Numbered from the stretch's first letter, positions 1 through 11,650 are shown. The stretch is DNA of 64,000 nucleotides from Dichetophora obliterata (GCA_963920525.1 OY986436.1:8328001-8392000), one strand, 5' to 3'. Numbers and translations: made by a program. The notes: generated by a model from the sequence alone, not told the origin.

Positions 1-721
1 AATTTGGTAAACCATCCATCGCTTGCCAGGAATGCATTTTCATCTTTATCGGGATATTCCACCCTAAATATTTTTTTAGCTTTCTCTTTTATTATTGGCC
101 CAGTCAATGTGCACTTTTTTCACGTTGGTTTAAAAACCACTCATACAGACGACTTTCCATTTTTGGATATTCAGCGCTGTGCAAAGCTTTATTGTTTGCT
201 TCCTGGTATGTGTTGGAAACAGCATTTAATATTGCTGTTCTTTTTGATTTGATGTAGCTGATTGAAGATGTTGTCACATTAAAATCTAGGGCTAAACGCT
301 TCCCTTGAACGCCTTCGTCAAGTTTTTTTAATATTTTAACTTTAGTTTCCAGTGATAAAGTGTTTTTTTACATTTATTTGACATTTTTAATGATACACTT
401 TCACTTCACATCCACGCGTATCAAACTGCACAAACAAACTAACCAAAAATGTACATAAATGCGACAAAAAAAAACAAATAGGAAAAAACATATGTATGTA
501 TATAGTTTGGTGATTCCCCTTTTTAGTTTTACTTTGTTCAAACAGAATAAAAATAAATTGGAGATTCCTGTGTTCAAATAACCAAAAAAAAAAAAACGCT
601 CTGAAACTAGAATTTTAATTTTAAATAATTCGAATTTCAGATCGTTTAATGTATTTCATTCACTGATTCTAATTTCTGGACGTTCGAATTACTGAAACTT
701 GTAATTTGCGAGCGTCTACTG
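1..721 (-). pseudogene. pogo/Tigger-like transposon, 5' end with broken CENP-B-type DNA-binding region
   Basis: Read on the minus strand, an ATG at 384 opens a protein resembling the N-terminal helix-turn-helix and CENP-B domains of pogo/Tigger transposases. Recognisable pieces are KKLDEGVQGKRLALDFNV, ISYIKSKR, ESRLYEWFLNQRE and GPIIKEKAKKIF, ending at the window edge in a DGWFTKF-like motif typical of the second CENP-B helix domain. The frame breaks near 350 and near 110, so it is a pseudogene, and the catalytic domain lies outside the window. The terminus is recognisable: reading inward from 721 the minus strand begins CAGTAGACGCTCGCAAATTA, preceded by TA (722-723). This matches the CAGT-type ends and TA targets of the family. 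Family assignment is by motif memory, without a search. Confidence 0.75.
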
Positions 722-723
722 TA

Positions 724-1010
724 TTGTATTTTCTAAAGATAAATTCAAATAACTTATTTTCGAAAGTACAAACAATATTTTTAAAAGTTTCGCAACAAAG
801 AAACGCAAATTTTTTGTCTAAAAAAATTTCTGAAGATTTGTTACACAAATTTAAATTTCAATTTAGCACTTATATCGGAAAAATAGGATTTTACTTAGAA
901 ATAATTAGTTGAAAGCTGAAAATTGTTTCAGTGGCTTCATAAAGTTAAATGAAGACATTACCGTTGAAGATATTAGCTTAACTAGTATCGCCTATGGCCG
1001 AAATTCGACC
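724..1010. other. AT-rich sequence, nothing recognised
   Basis: This stretch follows the pogo-like terminus. It holds only a short AT-rich open frame (706-912) with biased composition and no family resemblance. Confidence 0.5.
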
Positions 1011-1510
1011 AACTTTCTGAAATTTCAATCGTTTTTTTCTCATTCTGAGGCGTTGACCTTGCTTTAAGAATATGTGTTGTATTAAAAAAATCCAAGTTTT
1101 AAAATATCCCAATAATTAAGATATCTAAATAGCCGAATTTTTTTAAAAAATATTATCTGTAAAAACATTACAAAAAAAAAAAACAAACTTCTGTACATCG
1201 TAGTTTTCACAACCAGGGCTTTTCATACAAGAATATAGTTTTCGACATATTGTCATAAATTTTATGCCAAATTAAATGGAATTTTTCAGAATTTACTATT
1301 TGTAAGAAATTTAGCCATTACAATATATATTCACACATGTTACATACAAAAATGCTTATTGTAGGGTATCCGTAAGAGATGGTGAAAAATGTTTTTTTTT
1401 ACATTGTATTAATGTCTAAAATTTCCTCTTACGCCATATTCTTCCAAATCTTATTGTTTAGGTTTAACCTTATAAATTTTTATTTAACGCTCATATTTCA
1501 GGTAAACAAG
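1010..1510 (+). repeat. diverged dispersed repeat, copy 1
   Basis: About 500 bp here reappear in the same orientation at 2030-2530. Shared landmarks in the same order are AAATTTCAATCGTTTTTTT with CATTCTGAGG near the start, then GCTTATTGTAGGGTATCCG and TAAGAGATGG, then ACGCTCATATTTCAGGT at the end. The copies lie about 1,025 bp apart and are clearly diverged. No coding potential is convincing. Whether this is a tandem duplication or two insertions of one repeat cannot be told from sequence alone. Confidence 0.75.
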
Positions 1511-2029
1511 GAAGAACTGTTTCTCCTACGCCTATTTCTATGTATAATGAAATGGCTTGAAAAATATATTTTTGTATATAACATTGGAGTGGTTTGAAAT
1601 ATTTTAAAATTTTTTCCCAGAAACAATTTTTTAGCTGTAGAACTGTGTAAAAAATAAAAAAAAACATTTTGAAACATTAAATTTTCATCGAAAAAATTCA
1701 AAGCTGGTCATGATTTTCGAATATAGAGACGGTTTCTTACATTATGTGTTAAAATGAAGCAATTTTTGCTAATAAATGACATGACATATGGAAGAGTGTG
1801 AAAAAAGAAAATTTTATAAGAAAGAAAAATTACAACAGAAAACGTTTGGCCTATTTTTGGAGCAAAAACTGAATATTTTATAGGTTTATTTAAAACAATA
1901 TTAACATTGAATTGGTGAGATAGTGGTAAGTCTTTTCTTATTTCCCCAAAGGTATTTAATTTATCTTTCAGACAAAGAAAATTCAATGAAAATCGATTGA
2001 AAAATGGCTGAGATATTTGCTGGCAAAAC

Positions 2030-2530
2030 CAAAATTTGAAATTTCAATCGTTTTTTTTTTTCTCATTCTGAGGCTTCAAGGAAATACGTTGTACTGAGAA
2101 AATCTAAATTTTTTTGAGATATCGCAATTATTTTGATGTCATTATAACGAAAATTTTTTGACATACTATTCGTGAAAAAGTTTAGCAAAAAAGCTTTCGT
2201 ATACCGTTATATTTCCGAATCAACGAATTTTCATACAAAAATACGTTGTACTGAAAAAATCTATGGTTTTTGAGATATCACAATACTTTTTATGTCAGAA
2301 TAACGGAAATTTTTAATAATTTACTATTTTTAAGAAATTTCACTATCACAATATGTATTCACACTTGTAACATAAAAAAATGCTTATTGTAGGGTATCCG
2401 TAAGAGATGGCAAATAATGTCTGAATTATTTTTTGCACATCTTAGCAATGTCTAAAATTCCCTTTTAGAACATGTCATAACATTTTACTTATTTATTTAA
2501 CAAATGCTCTTTATACGCTCATATTTCAGG
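2030..2530 (+). repeat. diverged dispersed repeat, copy 2
   Basis: Second copy of the repeat at 1010-1510, with the same ordered landmarks. The 520 bp between the copies (1510-2030) has only short AT-rich frames and no recognised content. Confidence 0.75.
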
Positions 2531-2717
2531 TCGAAGGTCACCAATCTAAAATGCAATCATACTGTACAGCCAGACCTTTCTTTTGATACCTTGTTCAGTA
2601 TTCTACCTCTTCCTAGCCCTGAGACTCCTTACTAAAATTAATCTAAAATGTCAACGTTAATATTTCGGGTCATAGGTCATCAATTTAAATTCTAATATGA
2701 TTTGGTACATCTATTAA

Positions 2718-4415
2718 GCGGCACATTTCACAGCACGCTTCCAGGAAAGGTAGGTCTGTTGAAACATCCCTGCACTCCCTGGTAGGCTTTATAGAAAATT
2801 TCTTTTTCCATAAAGAGTACACAATGGTAGCTTTTCTGGATATCGAAGGTGCCTTTAGCAATGTTCTTCCGGGGGCAATCATTGGCGCGCTCATGAAGCT
2901 TCGGGTGGATGAGTCAATCTGTGTACTGATAAAAAAACCTGCTGACCTGCAGAGTCGTGAGTGCATCTTTAGGTGACTCAAAGACCAGGAGAATTCTGAG
3001 TAGAGGCACTCCTCAGGGGGTGTTCTATCACCTTTACTATGGAACTTCGTAATCAATGTACTTCTAAGAAGAATAGAAAAGGTGGGTTGCAAGGTGATTG
3101 CCTATGTGGATAACGTAGCTATTGCTGCACAGGAAACGTTTGCTAAGACTCTCTTGGAAATGCTTGGGTCAGCGCTTTCCGATCTCAATACTTGGGCCAA
3201 AAGTTGTGGGCTGGGGATAAATCCCCAAAAAACTGAACTGGTCCTTTTTACGAGGAAATATGAAATTCCGCGCATAATTCCTCCACGTCTGGATGGCACT
3301 CTGCTAAACTTCGTGGAAGAGACAAAATACTTAGGGGTTATTTTGGATACAAAGTTAAGCTGGAAACCGAATATTCTTGAGCGAACTACGAAGAACAATG
3401 TTTCTTTATATTCCTGTAAGAAAGCTATATGTAAAACGTGGGGGCTTACCCCGTTTTACACAGCTACAGTGAGGCCAATCTTGTTATACGGTGTATGTGT
3501 GTGATGGACAGCACTAAAAACACAGTATAATTGCAAAGAACTGCGGTCGTATGTATCAGCGGAGCGCTTAGGTCGACTTCATGGGAAGCGCTAAATGCGA
3601 TTCTTTGCTTAATATCTCTTGATATTATGGGAAAAAGGATGGTGCAGAAAACAGCCATCCGCCTGAGAGCAACATCGCAGTGGACTAACACTCATACAGG
3701 TCCTTTCTCCATTATCGATCTTGCAGGAGCAGTTGCGAGTAACATCGATTACACTATTGCCACTCCCTCATTCGAGAACGGCTTTCACATAGTTATCCCA
3801 ACCAGAGTAGAATTGGAGGGGTAACAGCCGCTAAACCAAGTTGGCGCGCATATTTTTACTATAAAACTTGACAGCAAAATCGGGGGAGGTGTCTTCTCAA
3901 CGGATGTGGACATCAGAACCTCATTTAGACTGCCAGATTATTGCAGCGTCTTCCAAGCTGAAATAATGGCTACCTATAAATCTGTGGAATGGCTGAGGTA
4001 TAGTGAGATATTAACTAAAGATATTTACATTTTTACAGACAGCCAAGCAGCGATTAAATCTCTTGCAGGTGTGTTCCTAACATCACCAACAGCCCTTAAA
4101 TGTAGCTCGTCTCTTAATGAGATGGCTGATAAGTTTGACATCCATCTGATGTGGGTACCAGGGCATTGGGACATTCCGGGAAATTGTAGAGTGGATGAGC
4201 TCGCTAGGGAAGGTACAGTGGCAACGCAACGAAACATTAGGCATGTCACTTGCGTTTTGCAAGCAACATGCCACAGAATTGGCTAATTTCAGGTGGAAGC
4301 ATAGCACCACCTCCAACACTGCTAGACAGATGTGGCCTAGTTTAAGTGAAAAACGAACGATGAAGCTCACTCAAGTGGCGAGGAAAGATCTCTTTGACCG
4401 GCCGCCACTTTAACC
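2718..4415 (+). pseudogene. decayed Loa/I-like non-LTR retrotransposon (RT and RNase H remnant)
   Basis: Pieces of a reverse transcriptase read in shifting plus-strand frames. They begin near 2725 (QHASRKGRSVETSL), followed by AFLDIEGAF at about 2835-2865, SRGTPQG near 3000, the catalytic box as YVDN at 3103-3114, and LGVILDTKLSWK near 3340. RNase H follows, with FQAEIMATYKS at about 3950, TDSQAAIKSL at 4036-4070 and WVPGHWDIPGN near 4155. Several frameshifts and stops interrupt it, and the second catalytic Asp of the YxDD box is Asn, so it is dead. The residues are alignable by eye with the intact element at 26581-30225, including the shared FLDIEGAF, KYLG and SDSQAAIK motifs, so the clade is probably the same. 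The 5' half (ORF1 and endonuclease) is absent. Confidence 0.85.
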
Positions 4416-4479
4416 TAACCTACACTCACGCGGCTGAAATTCAAGTCTCCGAATGATTGTTATTTTTCATTTGCCGGCA

Positions 4480-4905
4480 ACATAAGTTGGAAATTCAGCA
4501 TACATGCCCGCCTCCATACCCGCTTATAACTTTTTTCTATATGCATGTCCTAGGACGGCATGTCTGTCAAATGAACTGCCGTAGCAGCAATGCAGCATGC
4601 ATCTCATGGTATGAATTCAGCATTAATGCCGAGAGATGAATATATCTCATGGTATGAATGCAGCATTAATGCCGAGAGATGCATGCAGCATTGCTGCTAT
4701 GGCAGTTTATTTGGCAGACATGTATACCTTCTGAATTCATACCATAAGATGCTTGGTGCATTGCTGCTCCTGCAGTTCTTTAGGACATGCCTGCTGGTCT
4801 AGGACATGCCTACACAAAAAAGATATAAGTGGGTATGGAGGCGAGCATGTCTCCTGTCCTACCGAGGCATGTTGCTGACAGGCTCCTTTTCCAACTGGGA
4901 AGCTA
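4480..4905. mobile_element. foldback element with long imperfect inverted arms
   Basis: The left arm (about 4495-4690) reads CCCGCCTCCATACC, TATGCATGTCCTAGGA, GTAGCAGCAATGCAGCATGC and CATGGTATGAATTCAGC. The right arm (about 4690-4865) carries the reverse complement of these blocks in reverse order, for example GGTCTAGGACATGCC and GGGTATGGAGGCGAGCATG. A 44-45 bp direct duplication starting ATCTCATGGTATGAAT sits at the apex (4602-4690). The structure fits a foldback or MITE-like element. I found no secure target duplication. Confidence 0.75.
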
Positions 4906-5117
4906 ACAAAGATGCCATGCAAATTTTTTGCATGCGGTCGCAGCGCTATGCTCCGTCGAAGTCAATTCTTCGAATAACAACACACACAGACATATTGAAG
5001 TTGTTGTAAGTGAGAGAAATTTTAGTTATAAAGATGAATATGCATGTAAGCCTTCTTAATACAAACGAAATTTCGGTTCGAGTTGAAGAAAAATTTGAGT
5101 TAGGGAAATTCGACTTA
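4906..5117. other. short AT-rich stretch with GTTCGAGTT-type motifs
   Basis: No gene. The last 60 bases carry GGTTCGAGTTGAAGAAAAAT and GAGTTAGGGAAATTCGAC. These resemble TTCGAGTTATGTAGAAATTC and GAGTTAGAGAAAATAC just after the CTATA array (7440-7478). They may be two parts of one older repeat split by the TA-flanked element and the array. Confidence 0.35.
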
Positions 5118-5119
5118 TA

Positions 5120-6212
5120 CACTCAGAAAAAATATCCAATTAACATGCTAATAATACGCCAATTGACGTTAAAGGACAAAATTTTCAGGTAAATTTTGTA
5201 GTTTTAATAGTATTTTGTCAATTTGGTACCATTATTACTATTAAAAGGTCATTCAATAAGATTTCCTATTAACTTTATTGTTTTAAGCGTATTTATTTAA
5301 CAGTTTTCTACTGCAAAAATTTGAATAGTACATTTATCATAGTATTTTTAAAAGGATACTCCAAAAAATGGAAGTTCAATATTATACATCTTATTGTATT
5401 ATTTATGTATTATAGGTGTTCTCTTGTGGCGGCCCGACATCTTACCCAATCGTCTAAAGTGGTTGTTAAGAATTAATAGCTTATTTTGTATCAAAACAAA
5501 TAAGTAAGCTTTCAGGAGCCCGGGTTCGAGACCCAACTCGGAAAAATTTTTTAGTTGTTTTTTTTTAATCTACATTTTTTTACGAACTGTTCTGTGCATT
5601 TAAAATTTTTTTGGAATTTTTTTTGAAAATTTTTTCATATAAAATAATGTGAAAAAGATCAGAACCTTCAAAAGGTAGGCCTTACAGAAATATTCATCAA
5701 TGCAGTGATCATGGAAGGTGTATTGGCGCCATTAATAGCAGTGCTAGCATGCCTTCTTTTGTGGAGCACTTGCTAAAATGCCCACTGGGAAGCGAATCAA
5801 ATGAACGTGTGGAAGTAAAAATCTTTAAATGTATTAAAATGTATAAATGAAATACATAAAATTTTGTATATTTTTTACCTGATTGTTTTAATATGAAAGT
5901 GTTTTAATATGATATGATAATAGTGTTTCCATATGATTCCCCTATTTATTTAATAGTACTGTCCTATTATTTGTTTTAAAAAAATTTTAATATGGAGATC
6001 CTATTAAAATTATAGTATGAACAATAGGACGTGCTTTTAATAGGATGTAATGTAAAAGATTAATACGACATCCTTTAATTTACTTAACAATTTGTATCCT
6101 ATAGAGTCAATAGTTCAAAAACTATTTACTTTATGGTATGTGTCCCATTGACTAATTTTAATAGTAGATACTATAAAAATCCTATGAAAAACAATTGAAT
6201 TTTTTCTGAGTG
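5120..6212. mobile_element. TA-flanked terminal-inverted-repeat element, non-autonomous
   Basis: The left end CACTCAGAAAAAATATCCAA (from 5120) mirrors the right end, whose reverse complement begins CACTCAGAAAAAATTCAATT (from 6212). TA dinucleotides at 5118-5119 and 6213-6214 would be the target duplication, as for Tc1/mariner-related or other TA-targeting elements. Subterminal DNA is also loosely inverted, with repeated AATAGTA/CCTATTA motifs on both sides. No transposase frame is present, so it is non-autonomous. It contains a tRNA-like B-box motif, listed separately. Confidence 0.75.
5425..5545 (+). other. tRNA-like/SINE-like segment with B-box motif and T-run
   Basis: GCCCGGGTTCGAGACCCAAC at about 5519-5538 contains GGTTCGAGACC, a good match to the pol III B-box consensus. 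It is followed by runs of T that could end a pol III transcript. I cannot find a convincing A-box or a foldable cloverleaf, so this is not called a tRNA. A similar block (GCCCGGGTTCAATTCCAGCTC) occurs at 22558-22578. Confidence 0.35.
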
Positions 6213-6256
6213 TAGATATCAAAATATAATGCAAATGTCTTGAGAAAGCAAAAAAC

Positions 6257-7439
6257 ACTATACTACTATACTATACTATACTATACTATACTATACTATA
6301 CTATACTATACTATACTATACTATACTATACTATACTATACTATACTATACTATACTATACTATACTATACTATAATATACTATAATATACTATACTATA
6401 CTATACTATACTATACTATACTATACTATACTATACTATACTATACTATACTATACTATACTATACTATACTATACTATACTATACTATACTATACTATA
6501 CTATACTATACTATACTATACTACACTATACTACACTATACTATACTATACTATACTACACTATACTATACTATACTATACTATACTATACTATACTATA
6601 CTATACTATACTATACTATACTATACTATACTATACTATACTATACTATACTATACTATACTATACTATACTATACTATACTATACTATACTATACTATA
6701 CTATACTATACTATACTATACTATACTATACTATACTATACTATACTATACTATACTATACTATACTATACTATACTATACTATACTATACTATACTATA
6801 CTATACTATACTATACTATACTATACTATACTATACTATACTATACTATACTATACTATACTATACTATACTATACTATACTATACTATACTATACTATA
6901 CTATACTATACTATACTATACTATACTATACTATACTATACTATACTATACTATACTATACTATACTATACTATACTATACTATACTATACTATACTATA
7001 CTATACTATACTATACTATACTATACTATACTATACTATACTATACTATACTATACTATACTATACTATACTATACTATACTATACTATACTATACTATA
7101 CTATACTATACTATACTATACTATACTATACTATACTATACTATACTATACTATACTATACTATACTATACTATACTATACTATACTATACTATACTATA
7201 CTATACTATACTATACTATACTATACTATACTATACTATACTATACTATACTATACTATACTATACTATACTATACTATACTATACTATACTATACTATA
7301 CTATACTATACTATACTATACTATACTATACTATACTATACTATACTATACTATACTATACTATACTATACTATACTATACTATACTATACTATACTATA
7401 CTATACTATACTATACTATACTATACTATACTATACTAC
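6257..7439. repeat. (CTATA)n pentanucleotide array, about 1.18 kb
   Basis: A nearly uninterrupted run of about 236 CTATA units. The only visible variants are an AATA-type interruption near 6374-6390 and CTACA units near 6520-6560. The array begins just after the TA-flanked element and ends at TTCGAGTTATG. A tract this long and pure is unstable in replication and assembly, so the true length may differ. Confidence 0.97.
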
Positions 7440-8608
7440 TTCGAGTTATGTAGAAATTCGAGTTAGAGAAAATACAGTGTATATAAGATGTGTTCAACAA
7501 AGTTTTTTGTCTAATTGAGGTTAATAATTTGTTCTTATAAACTTATGACCTTGGACGTGACCTTTCAGAAAAACGATTTTTTTTATTTCTCCACATTAAT
7601 TTCTATGAGAGTGTTAAATTTTTTGAATTCTTTCTTAAAGGTTGTTAAAATTAAATAAGTTTTTTGGTAAAATTTATTGTAATCTACCTTTAAACAAAAT
7701 AGTAACAATGATTTATCATAAAGGGCTTTGTATTGCGCCAGCAGACGTAGGCAAAAGCTGACCAAAATTGGCATCTCCAACTAAGATAAGCAAGCATAAG
7801 CACAAAGAGCAAAAGACAGAAACTCAACGATTAAATTAAATAAAATCAACGAGAATTATTTAAAGTTTATCAAAATCATAACCACAAACTTTTCTAATAA
7901 TAGATTTTTAGTTTTTGCTTCCGCAGTTGGTCTTTAAGACTTTTTGCGCCTTAGCTATGCTCAGTTGACCATTATTAAAACGCTAACGCAGCTTTTTGCT
8001 GTTACTTCTTTTTTTTTTGCGTGCTGCTGCACACACACACAGCCAAACAGATGATGCTGTCATCAACAACCAAGCGAAAATAAAATGAAAACAAAATAAA
8101 TTTGTATACAAAAAATTTAGAGTACAACCCGAAGACACACACACACACACACACACTCACCCTTAATCTTTGCCTAAAAGCTTGCTTCGAAAAATCATTT
8201 CACCTCGTTGACGTCTTTGTTGACACTTTGATGAACTTTTCTAATTTTTGTTAAACAACACGAAGGCAACAACAGAAACAGAAGCAGCAGCAGCAGCAAG
8301 AGCCACTGTAAGAACGCAAACTGTTTTCGAGCGAAAAAAAGGCAAACAAATCAACACACACACATATAGACTTAGATGACGTCGTACCACAGCAGCAGCA
8401 TCTTTAGACCTAAGAGTATAGCTGTTGCATTTGGTGTTTGTGTGTGTGCCTTTGTCAGTGTTTGCAAAAAGGATTTGTGGTGCACCAAAGCTCTAAACCT
8501 GCAGAAAGCTAGGCAAAGCAGTAGCATTTTTTTAACGAACCTCACTCAACGTCGTCATCTTGCGGCACGTCCGGTTAGAATTTTGCGCTTTTTAAAGGCT
8601 TTATTATA

Positions 8609-8641
<33 letters not shown>

Positions 8642-9480
8642 TGGTACGATTATTATGCATACATAAAAATATATGTTTGTTTGCTTGTTTGCCTGCCTGT
8701 TGTTGAAGTTGCTCTGTATTTTTGCTGCCACAGACACTGACACAAATACACGCACGCATTCACACACGAATAGGCACATACAAACGCACATAAACAAAGC
8801 TAAAAAGCCTTAGAACTTTCTAATTTACTCACAAGCAAAATAATATTTTTTTTGTTTGCACCTTGTTGAAGCACAAAAACTTTCTTGCGGCTCAAGGTTT
8901 GCTAGTTTTTGTGTTGATTATTGTTGTTGTCGTTGTTTTTGCAGCTTTGCAAACATATGCATGCATGCTTGTATGCTGGTCGGGCAGCGTTCTTTATCTG
9001 AAGCGTGGGTTTGTGTGCGTTTGTGTGACAGCGCTTTGACTTTGTGTTGCCATATTTTGTATTTTTATATGTTTTGTAGCTTTTTTGTGTGTTTTTTTTT
9101 ACTTCAAATTTGTCAACAGCCACGTTATGATGTATGTGTGTGTGTGTGTGCTTCGACTACAAGTCAACAACAAACAGCAAAGTCGTTTTTTGCCAGCTGT
9201 ATAGTGTTGCCACAATTTGTTGCTAACCACTGTTGTTAGAAACTGCTTGGCTAAAACAAACAAATAAACAAACACGCTAGCTAAAAAATGCTTTAAAAAA
9301 CTCTCAAATTTTCTGACAGTGTAACTAAAATTTGGTCACACTTTTAGGCTGTCAGTTACAGTTGTTAGTTGCCAAAAGCTAGTTTTTGTTCAGTTCAGGG
9401 TTAGGTTCTTCAGGAAGCCAACTATTTTTGTGCTTTAACTGTTTTTGACTGAAACTAAATAATTCGAAACACTAACAATG
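7440..9480. other. unique microsatellite-rich DNA, no gene recognised
   Basis: This AT-rich region carries (CA)n near 8030-8042 and 8136-8156, (GCA)n at about 8283-8300, (TA)n at 8610-8632 and (TG)n near 9134-9150. Open frames here (for example 8856-9239) are driven by simple repeats and resemble no family. The composition, with triplet repeats and a lack of transposon marks, is like dipteran intergenic or intronic regulatory DNA, but I see no promoter I can defend. Confidence 0.5.
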
Positions 9481-9840
9481 TAGAATTTGTGCTTATTTAG
9501 TGCTCATTACAATTTATTGCTCATTTGGTGAGAAAAAAAATTGAGAAGTCTTTTTTATTTTAATCTTTTCCTTGAAAAGTGTACCTCAATCTGTATCTAT
9601 TATATTATATACAATATAAGTGCTCATTTTCTTTTACCAGTTAACCACATTTATAATAAAAAATAAGTTAAAAAAACTAAAACCCGACTACTGAAAGTCA
9701 AGCTCTAAAATATATGAAACAAAAAAATATTCTCAGCTGCAATTTTTATGCATAAACTATTTAATATTATTTGTTTATTAAATAAACAACTTGCACATAA
9801 TATATTTTATTGTATTCAATACATATTCATAGTGATGTTC
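9481..9840. other. AT-rich sequence, nothing recognised
   Basis: No open frame, inverted repeat or family motif was seen between the microsatellite region and the MITE that follows. Confidence 0.5.
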
Positions 9841-10401
9841 AGAAGATATTCGTAGTCGTATGCCACCTCATATATATGTGGTGCTCTATATTACATCACC
9901 ACATAGAGTAAATCTCTACAGCCTATTTTACCTGTTCGTTACTAACCTTTTTATTACATTAATACTTACCTTTTGTTACATTGTACTTACCTTTAGTTAC
10001 ATTAATACTTACCTCTTTGTTATATTGTACTTACCTTTAGTTTCATTAATAACGTATTATACTTACACTTGCCTATAAAACACTTGTTATAAAAAAACAT
10101 TTTGAATTGTATTCAGTTATCATAATTTCAGAAATTTTCATTTTGAAAATTTCAATATTAAAAATTTGTTCAAAGAAAGTTGTTCGAATAAAAAATTATA
10201 AAATAAAAAAATTGGTTTTAAAATAAAAAATAAATTTTAAACGAAATCCATAAATGTTCGCACTAAATATATGTCGCCCTCTAGATACATGGTGATATGT
10301 CCACCTCTTGATGTACTTTGCTCTAAAGCTTATGATCGCTTACTGCTGTTACAATGTATTGTTTTGTTAGGATAGGTGGCATAGGACCACGGATATCTTC
10401 T
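9841..10401. mobile_element. MITE with 28-bp terminal inverted repeats
   Basis: The left end (9841-9868) starts AGAAGATATTCGTAGTCGTA and ends ATGCCACCT. The reverse complement of 10374-10401 starts AGAAGATATCCGTGGTCCTA and ends the same way, so 25 of 28 positions agree. The 561-bp interior has no transposase frame but holds a tandem repeat at about 9950-10060. I could not find a flanking target duplication, so the superfamily stays open. Confidence 0.8.
9950..10060 (+). repeat. tandem repeat of about 43 bp inside the MITE
   Basis: Blocks TTACATTAATACTTACCTTT and GTTACATTGTACTTACCTTT alternate two to three times, giving a period of about 42-43 bp. Confidence 0.75.
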
Positions 10402-10738
10402 AAAAATCAATATGAATATGTTTTAAATCAGATATGTTTATCTGATTAAATTATAAACATAGTTTATTATGTCTCTATAAAATGATTTTTTATTTCAGGA
10501 CTTCATGTCATATAGAAGGCGGCATATTCAATCAAATGAAACGTCACTTATTCTATTACCAGCGGATTACCAAAAAGCTTCCAATGATACCTCATTTGTC
10601 AAATTATGATAATTAGTTTAGAAGTGAGGTTGGAACAGATGAACATACATACCGGTCAAACCGGAATGTGTTCTAGAGTTTCTTCTTTCTCCTCGCATAA
10701 ATAGACCCATCTATTTAAAAAGATAGCTGAGTGAACAA
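10402..10738. other. no gene recognised
   Basis: AT-rich DNA with only stop-rich frames. It contains the small palindrome ACCGGTCAAACCGG near 10651. Confidence 0.5.
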
Positions 10739-11650
10739 TTGTAAGGGGGTTTTTGGTATTAGGTATGCTCAGCTGTTCCAGGACCAGGCAAAAGACCCTC
10801 AAAATTTTGCAAATAAATGAAAAGACTTGATCATTTTTAATGCTTTAACTACAATTGCTGTTTTTTTTAAATATTATTTATTTATAGTATTTGTAAAATA
10901 AGATGATAATAATAATAACAAGTTTCAAATTCATAATACATAATTGTAACCATTTTAAATTCATTTCAATATTTAATAAATAATAAATTACAAAATACCT
11001 CAGCACCAAAATGGCTTTATAGAGGCCTCACTGGCAACTTAATTTACAGCTAAGTTTTGCAATATGTTCACTTACTAGTCAAATCAATTCAAAATTAAAA
11101 AACAAAAGGAAAGAAATCGGTCTTTAATTAATTAAGATTGTTTTTTTTTTTAAATTGACTTATTCTAAAAAAAAGACATATAATTGAATTTATAAAAAAT
11201 TATTGAGTATTTCTAAACAAAAATTATTTGGTATTTCTAAACATAAAAAGCGCATCTATATTCTCAAGCAAAAATTTATTTAGGCTTGTTTTAAAAACTG
11301 AAATGCGTTCAATGGTTTTGAGAGAATCTAGCAATTAACTGAATTCATAAGGTCCTGCTTACACCATCTATTGCTTCAAAATTTCCAGTGGACATCTAGC
11401 AGTTCTAAGGTTTGTACTATTCCAAGTATTAAAATTGGCTTGATTTGTATGAAAATCTAAGACGTGATACCCCAAATTATGAAGAGTCTTGTAAGCATAC
11501 ACAAAAAGTTGATTTTTATATAATCCAAATCCGATTTATAATTATGTTTAGCAGTGTACATGGTATTCAGGTATGTATGTTTTGTTTTTTTGTCTTAGTG
11601 TATAATCCTATGAGTAAGTCTTTCTTTGTACAATATACAATATTATAGCA
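10739..11650 (+). repeat. LTR-like repeat, interrupted copy
   Basis: TGTAAGGGGGTTTTTGG at the start, GCTCAGCTGTTCCAGGACCA, AAAAGACCCTCAAAA and AATAAATGAAAAGACTTG are followed, after about 660 bp of unrelated AT-rich DNA (roughly 10870-11535), by TCAGGTATGTATGTTTTG, CCTATGAGTAAGTCTTTCTT and CAATATACAATATTATAG. The same modules occur uninterrupted in about 250 bp at the right edge of the window (63747-63997). The TG start, AATAAA-like signal and short length suggest a solo LTR. I have no matching second LTR or internal region, so the class is inference. Confidence 0.55.

Noticed and set aside
5425..5545. tRNA gene
   Set aside because: B-box-like motif only; no A-box or cloverleaf could be drawn.
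6257..7439. CRISPR-like or satellite-encoded array
   Set aside because: No spacers; it is a simple pentanucleotide repeat in a eukaryotic genome.
8856..9239. 127-codon Cys-rich plus-strand frame
   Set aside because: Created by TG/TTG microsatellites; no ordered motif or start context.
9314..9355. Small palindrome CTGACAGTGT...GGCTGTCAG
   Set aside because: Too short and imperfect to call an element or a regulatory site.
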